A stretch of DNA of 14,455 nt from Anaerotignum sp. (GCA_020024255.1 JAHHTX010000051.1:1-14455); one strand, 5' to 3'. Shown: positions 1 to 5,505, counted from the first letter of the stretch. The notes: generated from the sequence alone by a model not told the origin. Numbers and translations: made by a program.

Positions 1-54
1 AGCTATCGCAACAGATTTACAGTCTGCCCCCTTTGGCCGCTCGGGAATCCACCC
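1..54 (-). tRNA. tRNA-Tyr (anticodon GTA), 3' part cut off by the window edge
   Basis: Read on the minus strand, the 5' acceptor strand GGGTGGA (54 to 48) is followed by TT and the D-arm CCCGAGCGGCCAAAGG, typical of class II tRNA-Tyr. The anticodon arm follows, with GTA at complement 18-20. The variable arm begins near position 8, and the T arm and 3' acceptor strand lie outside the window. It lies 13 bases downstream of tRNA-Thr and is probably co-transcribed with it. Confidence 0.93.
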
Positions 55-67
55 ATAAAAAAGAAAA

Positions 68-140
68 AGCCGATGAACGGACTCGAACCGTTAACCTGCT
101 GATTACAAATCAGCTGCTCTGCCAATTGAGCCACATCGGC
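68..140 (-). tRNA. tRNA-Thr (anticodon TGT)
   Basis: The minus strand gives a complete 73-nt cloverleaf. Acceptor strands are GCCGATG and CATCGGC with discriminator T, the D arm contains GGCTCAATTGGCAGAGC, the anticodon stem is GCTGA/TCAGC with loop TTTGTAA (anticodon at complement 105-107), and the T loop has GGTTCGAGTCC. The CCA tail is not encoded, since TTTTTC follows. It is the first gene after the promoter at 176-204. Confidence 0.96.
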
Positions 141-175
141 GTGTAATCTGTTTTCTTACGTCAGATACGTTTAGT

Positions 176-204
176 ATCTTACCACAGGACAACCAATCCG
201 TCAA
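176..204 (-). promoter_or_regulatory. Sigma-A-type promoter of the tRNA-Thr/tRNA-Tyr operon
   Basis: On the minus strand, TTGACG (complement 199-204) and TAAGAT (complement 176-181) are 17 bp apart. Transcription would begin near 169, about 30 nt before tRNA-Thr. The sequence upstream of the -35 is A/T-rich (TTTTTATAAAAAAATT-like), as expected for an UP element of a stable-RNA promoter. Confidence 0.8.
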
Positions 205-306
205 GTATTTTTATAAAAAAATTCTCAGTTTTTTTTCAAAAGTGCCGAAAAAAGTGAAAAAAAAAGCGTTTTCCCCTGTTTTTTCCAAAAAATGCAGAAA
301 AAGAAA
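205..306. other. A/T-tract spacer between divergent promoters
   Basis: No gene is seen here. The stretch has at least eight A or T runs of 4-9 bases, centred near 218, 232, 250, 261, 270, 281, 289 and 300. From 250 onward they recur at roughly one helical turn. This suggests intrinsically curved DNA feeding both the tRNA promoter and the promoter at 307-335. Confidence 0.5.
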
Positions 307-335
307 GTGACAATATGGCATTTATACGGTATGAT
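307..335 (+). promoter_or_regulatory. Promoter of the 96-aa membrane protein gene
   Basis: GTGACA (307-312) and TATGAT (330-335) are separated by exactly 17 bp, each matching the sigma-A consensus at 5 of 6 positions. Transcription would begin near 342. That lies after the in-frame ATG at 292 and so supports the ATG at 409 as the true start. Confidence 0.7.
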
Positions 336-408
336 ACAAATAAAAAATCAACGCATCTCTTTATCCATACTGCCCCAACGCAAAAAGGGCAGAGAAAGGA
401 GTATATAC

Positions 409-699
409 ATGAAACTTTTATGCAATAAACTGGGCAATATTCTGATTATCGTCTGTATTATCGCCAGAATGACACTGCGTTTCTTTGCACCGGAACATAT
501 CATTGCCATAAACATACTGTGGGCATTGACAGGTGCAGCCATTTTGCTGTGTGTATGGTCTGCCAAAGAAATACGAAAGGACGCAAAAGAACAGGGAGAT
601 GCCCATGACCAACAATATGCCGGACGCACTTTTTTACTGGACATACTCCTACTTGTCCTCTACCTTTTGACCACAGGGTTTATGTTTTTGAAAAAATAA
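409..699 (+). CDS. Small membrane protein of unknown function (96 aa)
   Basis: I do not recognise a family. The start ATG at 409 is preceded by AGAAAGGAG at a good distance. An in-frame ATG at 292 would lie upstream of the predicted transcript start, so the longer reading is rejected. The protein has three hydrophobic stretches: about residues 9-21, 31-49 (from the NILWALTGAAILL region) and 74-92 (LLDILLLVLYLLTTGFMFL). A charged, Lys/Asp-rich linker (SAKEIRKDAKEQGDAHDQQ) lies between the second and third. It is short, basic at both ends and lacks a lipobox or obvious catalytic residues, so it is probably integral to the cytoplasmic membrane. It is monocistronic, divergent from the tRNA operon and convergent with the CapA-like gene. 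Its function cannot be inferred from its neighbours. Confidence 0.75.
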   Translation: MKLLCNKLGNILIIVCIIARMTLRFFAPEHIIAINILWALTGAAILLCVWSAKEIRKDAKEQGDAHDQQYAGRTFLLDILLLVLYLLTTGFMFLKK

Positions 700-717
700 T
701 CCTCATGATATAGTGTC

Positions 718-806
718 GGCAAAGCCTTATTTCATACAGGGCTTTGGCAGGCAAAAAGATAAAGCAGAAGTTCCAATGAAAAAAGCCTTGAACCTTCTGC
801 TTTTCC
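718..806 (-). repeat. Structured dispersed repeat, copy A
   Basis: The segment carries two hairpin modules. CAAAGCC (720-726) pairs with GGCTTTG (740-746), and 761-776 pairs with 788-803. Read in opposite orientation it aligns along its whole length, with a few substitutions and small indels, to 2217-2311. The CapA-like gene is therefore bracketed by two inverted copies of the same repeat. No coding potential was seen. Confidence 0.75.
752..803 (-). terminator. Intrinsic terminator of the CapA-like gene, possibly bidirectional
   Basis: On the minus strand a stem of up to 16 bp (arms 803-788 and 776-761, with one mismatch and one G-U) is followed by ATCTTTTTG, a U tract. It lies about 30 nt past the stop codon of the lipoprotein gene. 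On the plus strand the same stem is followed only by TTCCTTTA, so it could end the convergent small gene less efficiently. It is one module of the repeat at 718-806. Confidence 0.7.
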
Positions 807-840
807 TTTATGTTTCCTTTATCTTTATGTTTCCTTTATG
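807..840. repeat. 17-bp tandem duplication over the CapA-like stop codon
   Basis: TTTATGTTTCCTTTATC (807-823) is followed directly by TTTATGTTTCCTTTATG (824-840). The units differ only in the last base. The second unit contains the stop codon (TTA at 836-838, TAA on the minus strand), so the duplication extends only untranslated sequence. Confidence 0.8.
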
Positions 841-2035
841 AAAGAGGAAAGTCGTATTCCTCTTTTATCTCTTCCAAAGGAACGTCCCGCTGCAAAAGAA
901 AACTTGCCGTTTCCTCATGGATTTCCCGCAGTCTTTTTTCATCTTTCGGGCGAATGACCTGATATTTTGTTTCCTCCGGCAGTGTAAGCATTTCTTCCAC
1001 GCTTTGTACCATAAAATGATTTACATTTGCCGCATTGCGGAACTGTGTCCAAATGGGCACAAAAGAAACTGCCGAAACTGTCGGTGCCGCATCTCCTATC
1101 TGTTTTACCGTAATGTGTAAAATCACAGAGGCATTTCTCGGCGGTGTAGTCTGGGAGGAAATGAAGTTCCCAAGGGAATAAATGAGAAATCCGTCATGCT
1201 TGCCTTCGCCGTGGTCAAGGGTACGGTATTCCATGGGCTGCAATACATGGGGATGGCTGCCCAGAACCAAATCCGCTCCCTGTGCAAACATTTCATCTAC
1301 CCAATGCTCTACATCGGCTCTTGGTGCTCTTTCGTACTCAATGCCCATATGCGGCAACACCACCACAAAATCTGCTTCCTTTTGTGCCTTTGCAATGTCT
1401 TTCAGGAAATTTTCATGGTCTATACGATTGACGAGATAATCTTTTGGCACAGAAATACCGTTTGTTCCATATGTGGCTGCCACAAATGCCACAGAAATGC
1501 CGTTTTTTTCCAAAATGAAACACTTGTCCCGTTCTTCTTGGCTGCGATATGTGCCGGTGTGGGCGATTCCTTTTTCATCTAAAAGGTCAAGGGTACGCAA
1601 AACGCCTTTTTCGCCGCCGTCCATGCTGTGATTGTTTGCCGTTGTCAGCACATTGAAACCGGCATCTTTTACCGCATCTAAAAAACTGTCAGGCGTAGAG
1701 AAAACCGGATAGGAAGAAGGACTGCCGCCGCCAAACACCGTTTCCAAATTGCCCACCACAAAGTCATAGCCATCAAAATATTTCTTCACATTTTGAAAGT
1801 TATGGGAAAAATCATAGGTCTGCGTCACAGGGTCATAGGCTTCTTCGTACTGATAATCATGCACCATAATGTCGCCCACAACAGCAAAGGTCACTTCCTT
1901 TACCACAGGCGTCTGTTTTCCTGCCTTTGCCGAAAAAGACGGCTCTGCACCACAACCGCCCAAAACCAGAGAAACTGCCAAATTCACCCCAAGGCAAGCA
2001 AGCCAAATTTGTTTTCCCAAAGCCCTTTCCTTCAT
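836..2035 (-). CDS. CapA-family (poly-gamma-glutamate capsule type) metallophosphatase-like lipoprotein
   Basis: This 399-aa protein belongs to the CapA/PGA_cap family, built on a calcineurin-like metallophosphoesterase fold. Members are linked to poly-gamma-glutamate or other envelope polymers, but many stand-alone copies have no proven substrate. The N-terminus has a signal peptide ending in a lipobox (LGGC, Cys28), so it should be lipid-anchored outside the membrane. Likely metal-site motifs occur in order: GDIMVHD (54-60), GNLETVF (95-101), ANNHSMDGG (133-141), LPHMGIEYE (227-235), GSHPHVLQ (259-266) and YSLGNFISSQ (286-295). Length is normal for the family. The start is ATG at 2035 with AAGGAG at 2044-2049, 8 nt away. 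No capBC or other capsule genes are nearby, so a capsule role is only a family-level guess. It may be transcribed from the promoter at 2596-2624 across a repeat element, or from a hybrid promoter at 2060-2089. Confidence 0.9.
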   Translation of the reverse strand: MKERALGKQIWLACLGVNLAVSLVLGGCGAEPSFSAKAGKQTPVVKEVTFAVVGDIMVHDYQYEEAYDPVTQTYDFSHNFQNVKKYFDGYDFVVGNLETVFGGGSPSSYPVFSTPDSFLDAVKDAGFNVLTTANNHSMDGGEKGVLRTLDLLDEKGIAHTGTYRSQEERDKCFILEKNGISVAFVAATYGTNGISVPKDYLVNRIDHENFLKDIAKAQKEADFVVVLPHMGIEYERAPRADVEHWVDEMFAQGADLVLGSHPHVLQPMEYRTLDHGEGKHDGFLIYSLGNFISSQTTPPRNASVILHITVKQIGDAAPTVSAVSFVPIWTQFRNAANVNHFMVQSVEEMLTLPEETKYQVIRPKDEKRLREIHEETASFLLQRDVPLEEIKEEYDFPLS

Positions 2036-2059
2036 CTGTCATTCTCCTTCCCGATGCGT

Positions 2060-2089
2060 ATGCTATGTCTGATAAATGGATATCATCAA
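2060..2089 (-). promoter_or_regulatory. Possible hybrid promoter for the CapA-like gene
   Basis: On the minus strand TTGATG (complement 2084-2089) lies 18 bp from TAGCAT (complement 2060-2065), about 25 bp before the ribosome binding site. Each box matches consensus at 4 of 6 positions. The -35 lies in the terminal bases of the MITE-like element and the -10 in host sequence, so it may have arisen by insertion. Weak evidence. Confidence 0.35.
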
Positions 2090-2363
2090 GGAGAAGCAGT
2101 CTTCTCCTACAATCTGTCGAAAAAGTCGTTTTTATCCTCTTTTCGAAAATGCGGAAGGGGTTGGGAAACGAAGGGTTTCCCAAATGGAATCCGCAGTGGG
2201 AATTGACTTCCCATGAGGAAAAGCAGAAGTTTCAAGGCTTTTTTTCATTGGAACTTCTGCTTTATCCTTTTGTCTGTTCGTCAAAGCCTTGAATGAAATG
2301 AGGCTTTGACAAAGGGGGGCGACTTTGTCGACACCCTCAAGGAGAAGCAGTCTTCTCCTCTAT
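2084..2363. mobile_element. MITE-like non-coding element, about 280 bp
   Basis: Both ends carry AGGAGAAGCAGTCTTCTCCT (2089-2108 and 2340-2359), a palindrome with a 7-bp stem and 4-base loop. After a 7-nt spacer each end has GTCGAAAAAGTCG (2116-2128) or its near-exact inverse (2320-2332, 12 of 13 matching). Together these form spaced terminal inverted repeats of about 40 bp. The 8-mer ATGGATAT flanks the element directly at 2076-2083 and 2364-2371, as a target-site duplication would. Inside are hairpins at 2150-2195 (9-bp inner and 6-bp outer stems), 2197-2213, 2220-2263 (16 bp with one G-U) and 2280-2310 (10 bp). No transposase or other credible gene lies inside. It would need a helper enzyme, and I cannot assign a family. 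Confidence 0.6.
2217..2311 (+). repeat. Structured dispersed repeat, copy B (inside the MITE-like element)
   Basis: It is the inverted counterpart of 718-806. The two modules are the stem AAAGCAGAAGTTTCAA (2220-2235) with TTGGAACTTCTGCTTT (2248-2263), and GTCAAAGCC (2280-2288) with GGCTTTGAC (2302-2310). Loops and linkers are also conserved between copies, and differences within stems often keep pairing. On the plus strand the first stem is followed by ATCCTTTTG, so it may also act as a weak terminator. Confidence 0.75.
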
Positions 2364-2513
2364 ATGGATATATGATAAAGCAGATTGCTCAGGGGACAGG
2401 CAATGTGTCTGCTCAGCAGATACCCCCCCTCTGCAAAAAACACCCGTACCAAGAAAAACAAATCGGCACAGAAAAACAGCAATCAAGACTGCCAAAAAAG
2501 TACATCTGAACAT
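2337..2513 (-). CDS. Possible 58-aa secreted or membrane micro-protein, tail supplied by a repeat
   Basis: I do not recognise this ORF. ATG at 2513 is preceded by GGAG (complement 2520-2523) at 6 nt, downstream of a good promoter and a strong leader hairpin. The product has a hydrophobic N-terminal segment (about residues 5-27, LAVLIAVFLCRFVFLGTGVF) followed by RGGVSAEQ. That could be a signal peptide cut after VSA, leaving a peptide of about 25 residues, or a single membrane anchor. The last eight residues (IEEKTASP) and the stop are encoded by the end of the MITE-like element, so the ORF may be altered by insertion. If the element and one flanking duplication are removed, the frame continues as IHLSDIAYASGRRM and runs out of frame into the CapA-like gene. 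It could also be just the leader of that gene. Confidence 0.4.
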   Translation of the reverse strand: MFRCTFLAVLIAVFLCRFVFLGTGVFCRGGVSAEQTHCLSPEQSALSYIHIEEKTASP

Positions 2514-2527
2514 GTTTATCTCCACAG

Positions 2528-2559
2528 TACAGGACAAAAACTTCTTTTTTTGCCCTGTA
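2528..2559 (-). promoter_or_regulatory. Leader hairpin next to the micro-ORF ribosome binding site
   Basis: On the minus strand TACAGGGCAAAAA (2559 to 2547) pairs with TTTTTGTCCTGTA (2540 to 2528) over 13 bp with one G-U and a 6-base loop. The stem ends 4 nt before the GGAG of the 58-aa ORF. No U tract follows, so it does not look like a terminator. The odd pair is G-U on the minus strand but A-C on the plus strand, which favours a minus-strand RNA. Confidence 0.6.
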
Positions 2560-2595
2560 TCCACTGCAACGTACATGATTTTTGATATTGCAAAA

Positions 2596-2624
2596 AGTAT
2601 AGCAAATTCTCCCTCAAATGACAA
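2596..2624 (-). promoter_or_regulatory. Minus-strand promoter for the micro-ORF and perhaps the CapA-like gene
   Basis: TTGTCA (complement 2619-2624) and TATACT (complement 2596-2601) are 17 bp apart, each 5 of 6 to consensus, with TGC just before the -10. Transcription would begin near 2589, giving a leader of about 75 nt before ATG 2513. Confidence 0.65.
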
Positions 2625-2659
2625 TATTTCCCCATAAAACAACAGCATTTCTTTCTGTT

Positions 2660-2710
2660 ATATCCCCTTGGAGCAGGATATTGGGGATATTTTTGGGGGA
2701 TATTTGGGGG
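2660..2710. repeat. G-run repeats and alternative stem upstream of the Pho promoter
   Basis: GGATATT, GGGGATATTTTT, GGGGGATATTT and GGGGGATTTT follow one another at 2675-2715 as imperfect repeats. ATATCCCC (2660-2667) can pair with GGGGATAT at 2683-2690 or with the next copy at 2696-2703. No gene is present. It lies just upstream of the Pho boxes. Its role is unknown. Confidence 0.55.
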
Positions 2711-2741
2711 ATTTTGCAGAAGTTATGCCCGTTTTTTTTAA

Positions 2742-2797
2742 TTTTACACCGATTTCACATATATCTGATTACTAATTTTACATCAGATGGGTATATT
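2742..2797 (+). promoter_or_regulatory. Pho-box promoter of the pst-phoU-phoBR operon
   Basis: TTTACA (2743-2748) and TTCACA (2754-2759) are 5 bp apart, the arrangement known for Bacillus PhoP boxes. A further TTTACA lies at 2777-2782, about two more helical turns on. The -10 is TATATT (2792-2797), and 17 bp upstream there is only a poor -35, TTACTA (2769-2774), as expected for an activator-dependent promoter. The 5' leader to pstS would be about 55 nt. Confidence 0.7.
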
Positions 2798-2857
2798 ATC
2801 ATCGTAAACAAAATAAACAAAAAAAAACCAAACAGAATGTAAAAAGGAGATTTGAAA

Positions 2858-3712
2858 ATGAAAAAAATGATTGGTTTCTTAACTGCAGCACTTCTGTTTA
2901 CTTGTGCTCTTACCGGATGCGGCAGCAGCGGAAGTGGAAACGAAGGCGAAAACGGAAATGAAAATGAAGCGGTAAGTGCAGATGCAAAAGCCGTTTCCAC
3001 AGACGGTTCCACCTCCATGGAAAAGGTAATCGGTGCTCTGGGCGAAGCATTTAAAGAAAACAACGGCATTCCTGTTACATACAGTCCCACCGGCTCAGGC
3101 TCAGGTATCACTGCAGTAGCAGAAGGAAGATGTGATATCGGTCTTTCCAGCCGTGAACTTAAAGAAGAAGAAATTGCAAAAGGTCTGAAGGGTACAGTGC
3201 TTGCTCTGGACGGAATTGCAGTCATTGTAAATCCGGATAACCCTGTAGCAGATTTGGACATGGAAACAATCGCAAAGATTTATAAAGGCGAAATTACAAA
3301 CTGGAAAGATGCAGGCGGCAACGACGGCGAAATTGTTCTGATTGGCCGTGAAGCAAACAGCGGTACCCGTGATGGTTTTGAATCCATAACAGATACAAAA
3401 GATGCTTGCCAGTACCGTCAGGAACTTTCTTCCACCGGTGACGTCATCACAACCGTAATGAACAACCCCAATGCAATCGGTTATGCTTCCGTAGCATCTG
3501 TAAAAGACAGTGTAAAAACAATCAGCGTTGACAACATTCTTCCCACAGAGGAAACAATTAAAGACGGAAGCTACAAAATCCAAAGACCATTTGTTCTTGT
3601 AACCAAAGAAGATACAAATTTATCAGACACTGCACAAAAGTTCTATGACTTCTGCCTGTCCGAAGACGCAAAGACAATCATCACATCAGCAGGTATCGTA
3701 CCTGCCAACTAA
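2858..3712 (+). CDS. pstS: Phosphate ABC transporter substrate-binding lipoprotein PstS
   Basis: This 284-aa protein captures inorganic phosphate outside the membrane and hands it to PstC/PstA. Its signal peptide ends in the lipobox LTGC (Cys21), followed by a Gly/Ser/Asn/Glu-rich linker to about residue 45. The phosphate-binding loops are recognisable: TDGSTSM (48-54), SPTGSGSGI (76-84), CDIGLSSRE (92-100) and GREANSGTRDGFE (163-175), with the family segment IYKGEITNW at 141-149. Length is normal for Gram-positive PstS. ATG 2858 is chosen because AGGAG (2845-2849) lies 8 nt upstream. The in-frame TTG at 2852 would be only 2 nt from it. It is first in the operon, directly behind the Pho-box promoter, and is followed by a stable hairpin that may keep its mRNA level above that of the channel genes. 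Confidence 0.97.
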   Translation: MKKMIGFLTAALLFTCALTGCGSSGSGNEGENGNENEAVSADAKAVSTDGSTSMEKVIGALGEAFKENNGIPVTYSPTGSGSGITAVAEGRCDIGLSSRELKEEEIAKGLKGTVLALDGIAVIVNPDNPVADLDMETIAKIYKGEITNWKDAGGNDGEIVLIGREANSGTRDGFESITDTKDACQYRQELSSTGDVITTVMNNPNAIGYASVASVKDSVKTISVDNILPTEETIKDGSYKIQRPFVLVTKEDTNLSDTAQKFYDFCLSEDAKTIITSAGIVPAN

Positions 3713-3719
3713 GGAAGAA

Positions 3720-3743
3720 AAGCGGTGGGGAAACTCACCGCTT
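3720..3743 (+). promoter_or_regulatory. pstS-pstC intercistronic hairpin with a GAAA tetraloop
   Basis: AAGCGGTG (3720-3727) pairs with CACCGCTT (3736-3743). A G-U and a G-C pair close a GAAA loop, giving a 10-bp stem. It begins 8 nt after the pstS stop and is followed by ATTTCCGTTT, a poor U tract. It probably acts as an mRNA-stability or partial termination element. Confidence 0.65.
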
Positions 3744-3766
3744 ATTTCCGTTTGGAGGAATCATTT

Positions 3767-4642
3767 ATGAAAAATAAAGCCAACACCCTTGAAACAGTGG
3801 TACATGGCATATTCTTAATACTTGGACTGATTACCGTTGGTGCAGTGTTGCTCATCAGCATATACTTAATTGTTTCGGGTTTACCTGCCATAAAGGAAAT
3901 CGGTCTTTGGAATTTTCTTTTTGGTGGGGAATGGGCTCCCTCTAAGAGTGACCCACAGTTTGGTATTTTGCCATTTATCCTTACCAGTATTTACGGTACA
4001 GCCGGAGCAATTTTAATCGGTACACCCATCGGTTTCTTTACTTCCGTATATCTTGCAAAAATGGCACCCAAGAAAATGAAACAAATCGTAAGTTCCGCAG
4101 TTAGTTTGCTTGCCGGTATTCCTTCCGTTGTTTATGGTCTTGTGGGTATGTTGGTTCTTGTGCCTGCAATCCGAAAGATATTTCAATTGCCAGATGGTGC
4201 AAGTTTGCTTGCGGCGATTATTGTATTGAGCATTATGGTGTTGCCCTCTATTATTAAAGTATCCTTGACCGCACTTGAAGCCGTACCAAAAGAATATGAA
4301 GAAGGCTCTTTCGCTCTTGGCTCTACGCCGGTGGAAACCTATTTCAAAATCTCTGTTCCCGCTGCCAAAAGCGGTATTGCAACTGCAATAGTCCTTGGTG
4401 TGGGCAGAGCAATCGGCGAAGCTATGGCAGTCGTAATGGTTTCGGGTAACGTGGCAAATATGCCAAGTTTGTTTGAAAGCGTTCGTTTTCTGACTACCGC
4501 CGTATCAAGTGAAATGTCTTATACTGCAACGGGAAGTTTGCATCAACAGGCGTTGTTTTCAATTGCACTTGTGCTGTTTCTCTTTATCATGCTGATAAAT
4601 GCAACGCTTAATTTCTTCCTAAAGAAAAAGAAGGAGAGTTAA
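3767..4642 (+). CDS. pstC: Phosphate ABC transporter permease PstC
   Basis: This 291-aa inner-membrane permease forms the phosphate channel with PstA. About six membrane segments can be placed at residues 14-37, 66-95, 113-136, 145-165, 203-227 and 262-284. The cytoplasmic EAA loop that docks onto PstB is EAVPKEYEEGSFALG (171-185), continuing through KISVPAAKSGI. The family stretch LLAGIPSVVYGLVG occupies 114-127, and GVGRAIGEAMAV 211-222. ATG 3767 has GGAGG (3754-3758) 8 nt upstream. An in-frame GTG at 3725 lies inside the intercistronic hairpin and is rejected. pstA begins a few bases after the stop, so the two are probably translated together. Confidence 0.96.
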   Translation: MKNKANTLETVVHGIFLILGLITVGAVLLISIYLIVSGLPAIKEIGLWNFLFGGEWAPSKSDPQFGILPFILTSIYGTAGAILIGTPIGFFTSVYLAKMAPKKMKQIVSSAVSLLAGIPSVVYGLVGMLVLVPAIRKIFQLPDGASLLAAIIVLSIMVLPSIIKVSLTALEAVPKEYEEGSFALGSTPVETYFKISVPAAKSGIATAIVLGVGRAIGEAMAVVMVSGNVANMPSLFESVRFLTTAVSSEMSYTATGSLHQQALFSIALVLFLFIMLINATLNFFLKKKKES

Positions 4643-4647
4643 CATTG

Positions 4648-5505
4648 ATGGGAAAATTATCAAATAAAAGAAAAGCCTATATCATGATGATGAAAGCATT
4701 GATGGCAATATCCGTTGCCATTACCTGCCTTCTCGCCATTTTCCTTATTGGCTATGTTCTTGCAAAAGGGCTCCCTAATGTATCGTGGGAGATTATCTCC
4801 ACCAGCCCCAGCTATCTGACGGAACATATCGGCATATTGCCGGATATACTCAATACACTGTATATCATTTTGGCAACGCTTCTTGTTGTGCTGCCCCTTG
4901 GCGTGGGAGCCGCTGTGTATCTTACAGAATATGCAAGAAATCAAAAACTTGTCGGTATGATTGAATATGCGGCAGAAACGCTTTCGGGAATACCGTCCAT
5001 TATTTATGGTCTTGTGGGTATGTTGTTTTTCTGCCAGTTTCTCAATATGAAAACCTCTCTCATTGCCGGTGCAATGACCCTTGTGATTATGAATTTACCC
5101 ACAGTCATGAGAACAACACAGGAAAGCCTGAAAACCGTTCCCCAAAGCTATCGTGAGGGTGCTTTCGGACTTGGTGCAGGCAAATGGCGTGTCATTCGTA
5201 CCGTTGTTCTTCCTGAATGTGTTGACGGTGTTGTCACAGGCTGTATTTTATCCGTAGGCAGAATTTTGGGTGAATCGGCAGCTTTGCTTTTTACCGCAGG
5301 CTTTGCCCACACATTAAACAATGTATGGGACGGATTGACAAGCTCCGGAGCAACCCTTACCGTTGCCCTCTATGTGTATGCCAAAGAACAGGGTGAATTT
5401 GAAGTGGCTTTTGCTATCGCTGCAATCCTTATGCTGCTAACACTTGTGATCAACTTCCTTGCTGATTTTTCAGGATGGTATTTCAAAAGGAGAAAAAGTA
5501 AATGA
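4648..5505 (+). CDS. pstA: Phosphate ABC transporter permease PstA
   Basis: The 285-aa partner of PstC has the same layout. A first membrane helix lies near 17-39, then a periplasmic loop, a run of helices from about 66 to 155, and the EAA loop ESLKTVPQSYREGAFGLGAGKW (about 159-180). GRILGESAALLF occupies 204-215 and the last helix is near 252-271. The tail FKRRKSK is positively charged and cytoplasmic. AAGGAG is at 4631-4636. ATG 4648 is 11 nt away and an in-frame TTG at 4645 is 8 nt away, so the start is uncertain by one codon. The stop overlaps the pstB start as ATGA (5502-5505), indicating translational coupling. Confidence 0.95.
   Translation: MGKLSNKRKAYIMMMKALMAISVAITCLLAIFLIGYVLAKGLPNVSWEIISTSPSYLTEHIGILPDILNTLYIILATLLVVLPLGVGAAVYLTEYARNQKLVGMIEYAAETLSGIPSIIYGLVGMLFFCQFLNMKTSLIAGAMTLVIMNLPTVMRTTQESLKTVPQSYREGAFGLGAGKWRVIRTVVLPECVDGVVTGCILSVGRILGESAALLFTAGFAHTLNNVWDGLTSSGATLTVALYVYAKEQGEFEVAFAIAAILMLLTLVINFLADFSGWYFKRRKSK

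Noticed and set aside
292..408. Longer N-terminus for the 96-aa membrane protein
   Set aside because: ATG 292 lies upstream of the promoter at 307-335 and has no ribosome binding site, whereas ATG 409 has AGAAAGGAG.
529..535. GyrA box variant QNRGGRG (these numbers are residues of GyrA, not window bases) as an unusual feature
   Set aside because: The second position varies among gyrases and the rest of the box is canonical, so it is not notable.
1857..2183. 108-codon frame on the minus strand overlapping the CapA-like start
   Set aside because: It crosses element hairpins and the lipoprotein signal region in another frame, and no ribosome binding site was seen. It was used only to note the possible pre-insertion frame of the micro-ORF.
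2086..2359. CRISPR array, because an identical palindromic 23-mer occurs twice
   Set aside because: There are only two copies 251 bp apart, no regular spacers and no cas genes. The repeats fit the ends of a MITE-like element better.
3725..3766. Longer N-terminus for PstC from GTG 3725
   Set aside because: It starts inside a stable hairpin without a ribosome binding site. ATG 3767 has GGAGG at 8 nt and fits the family.
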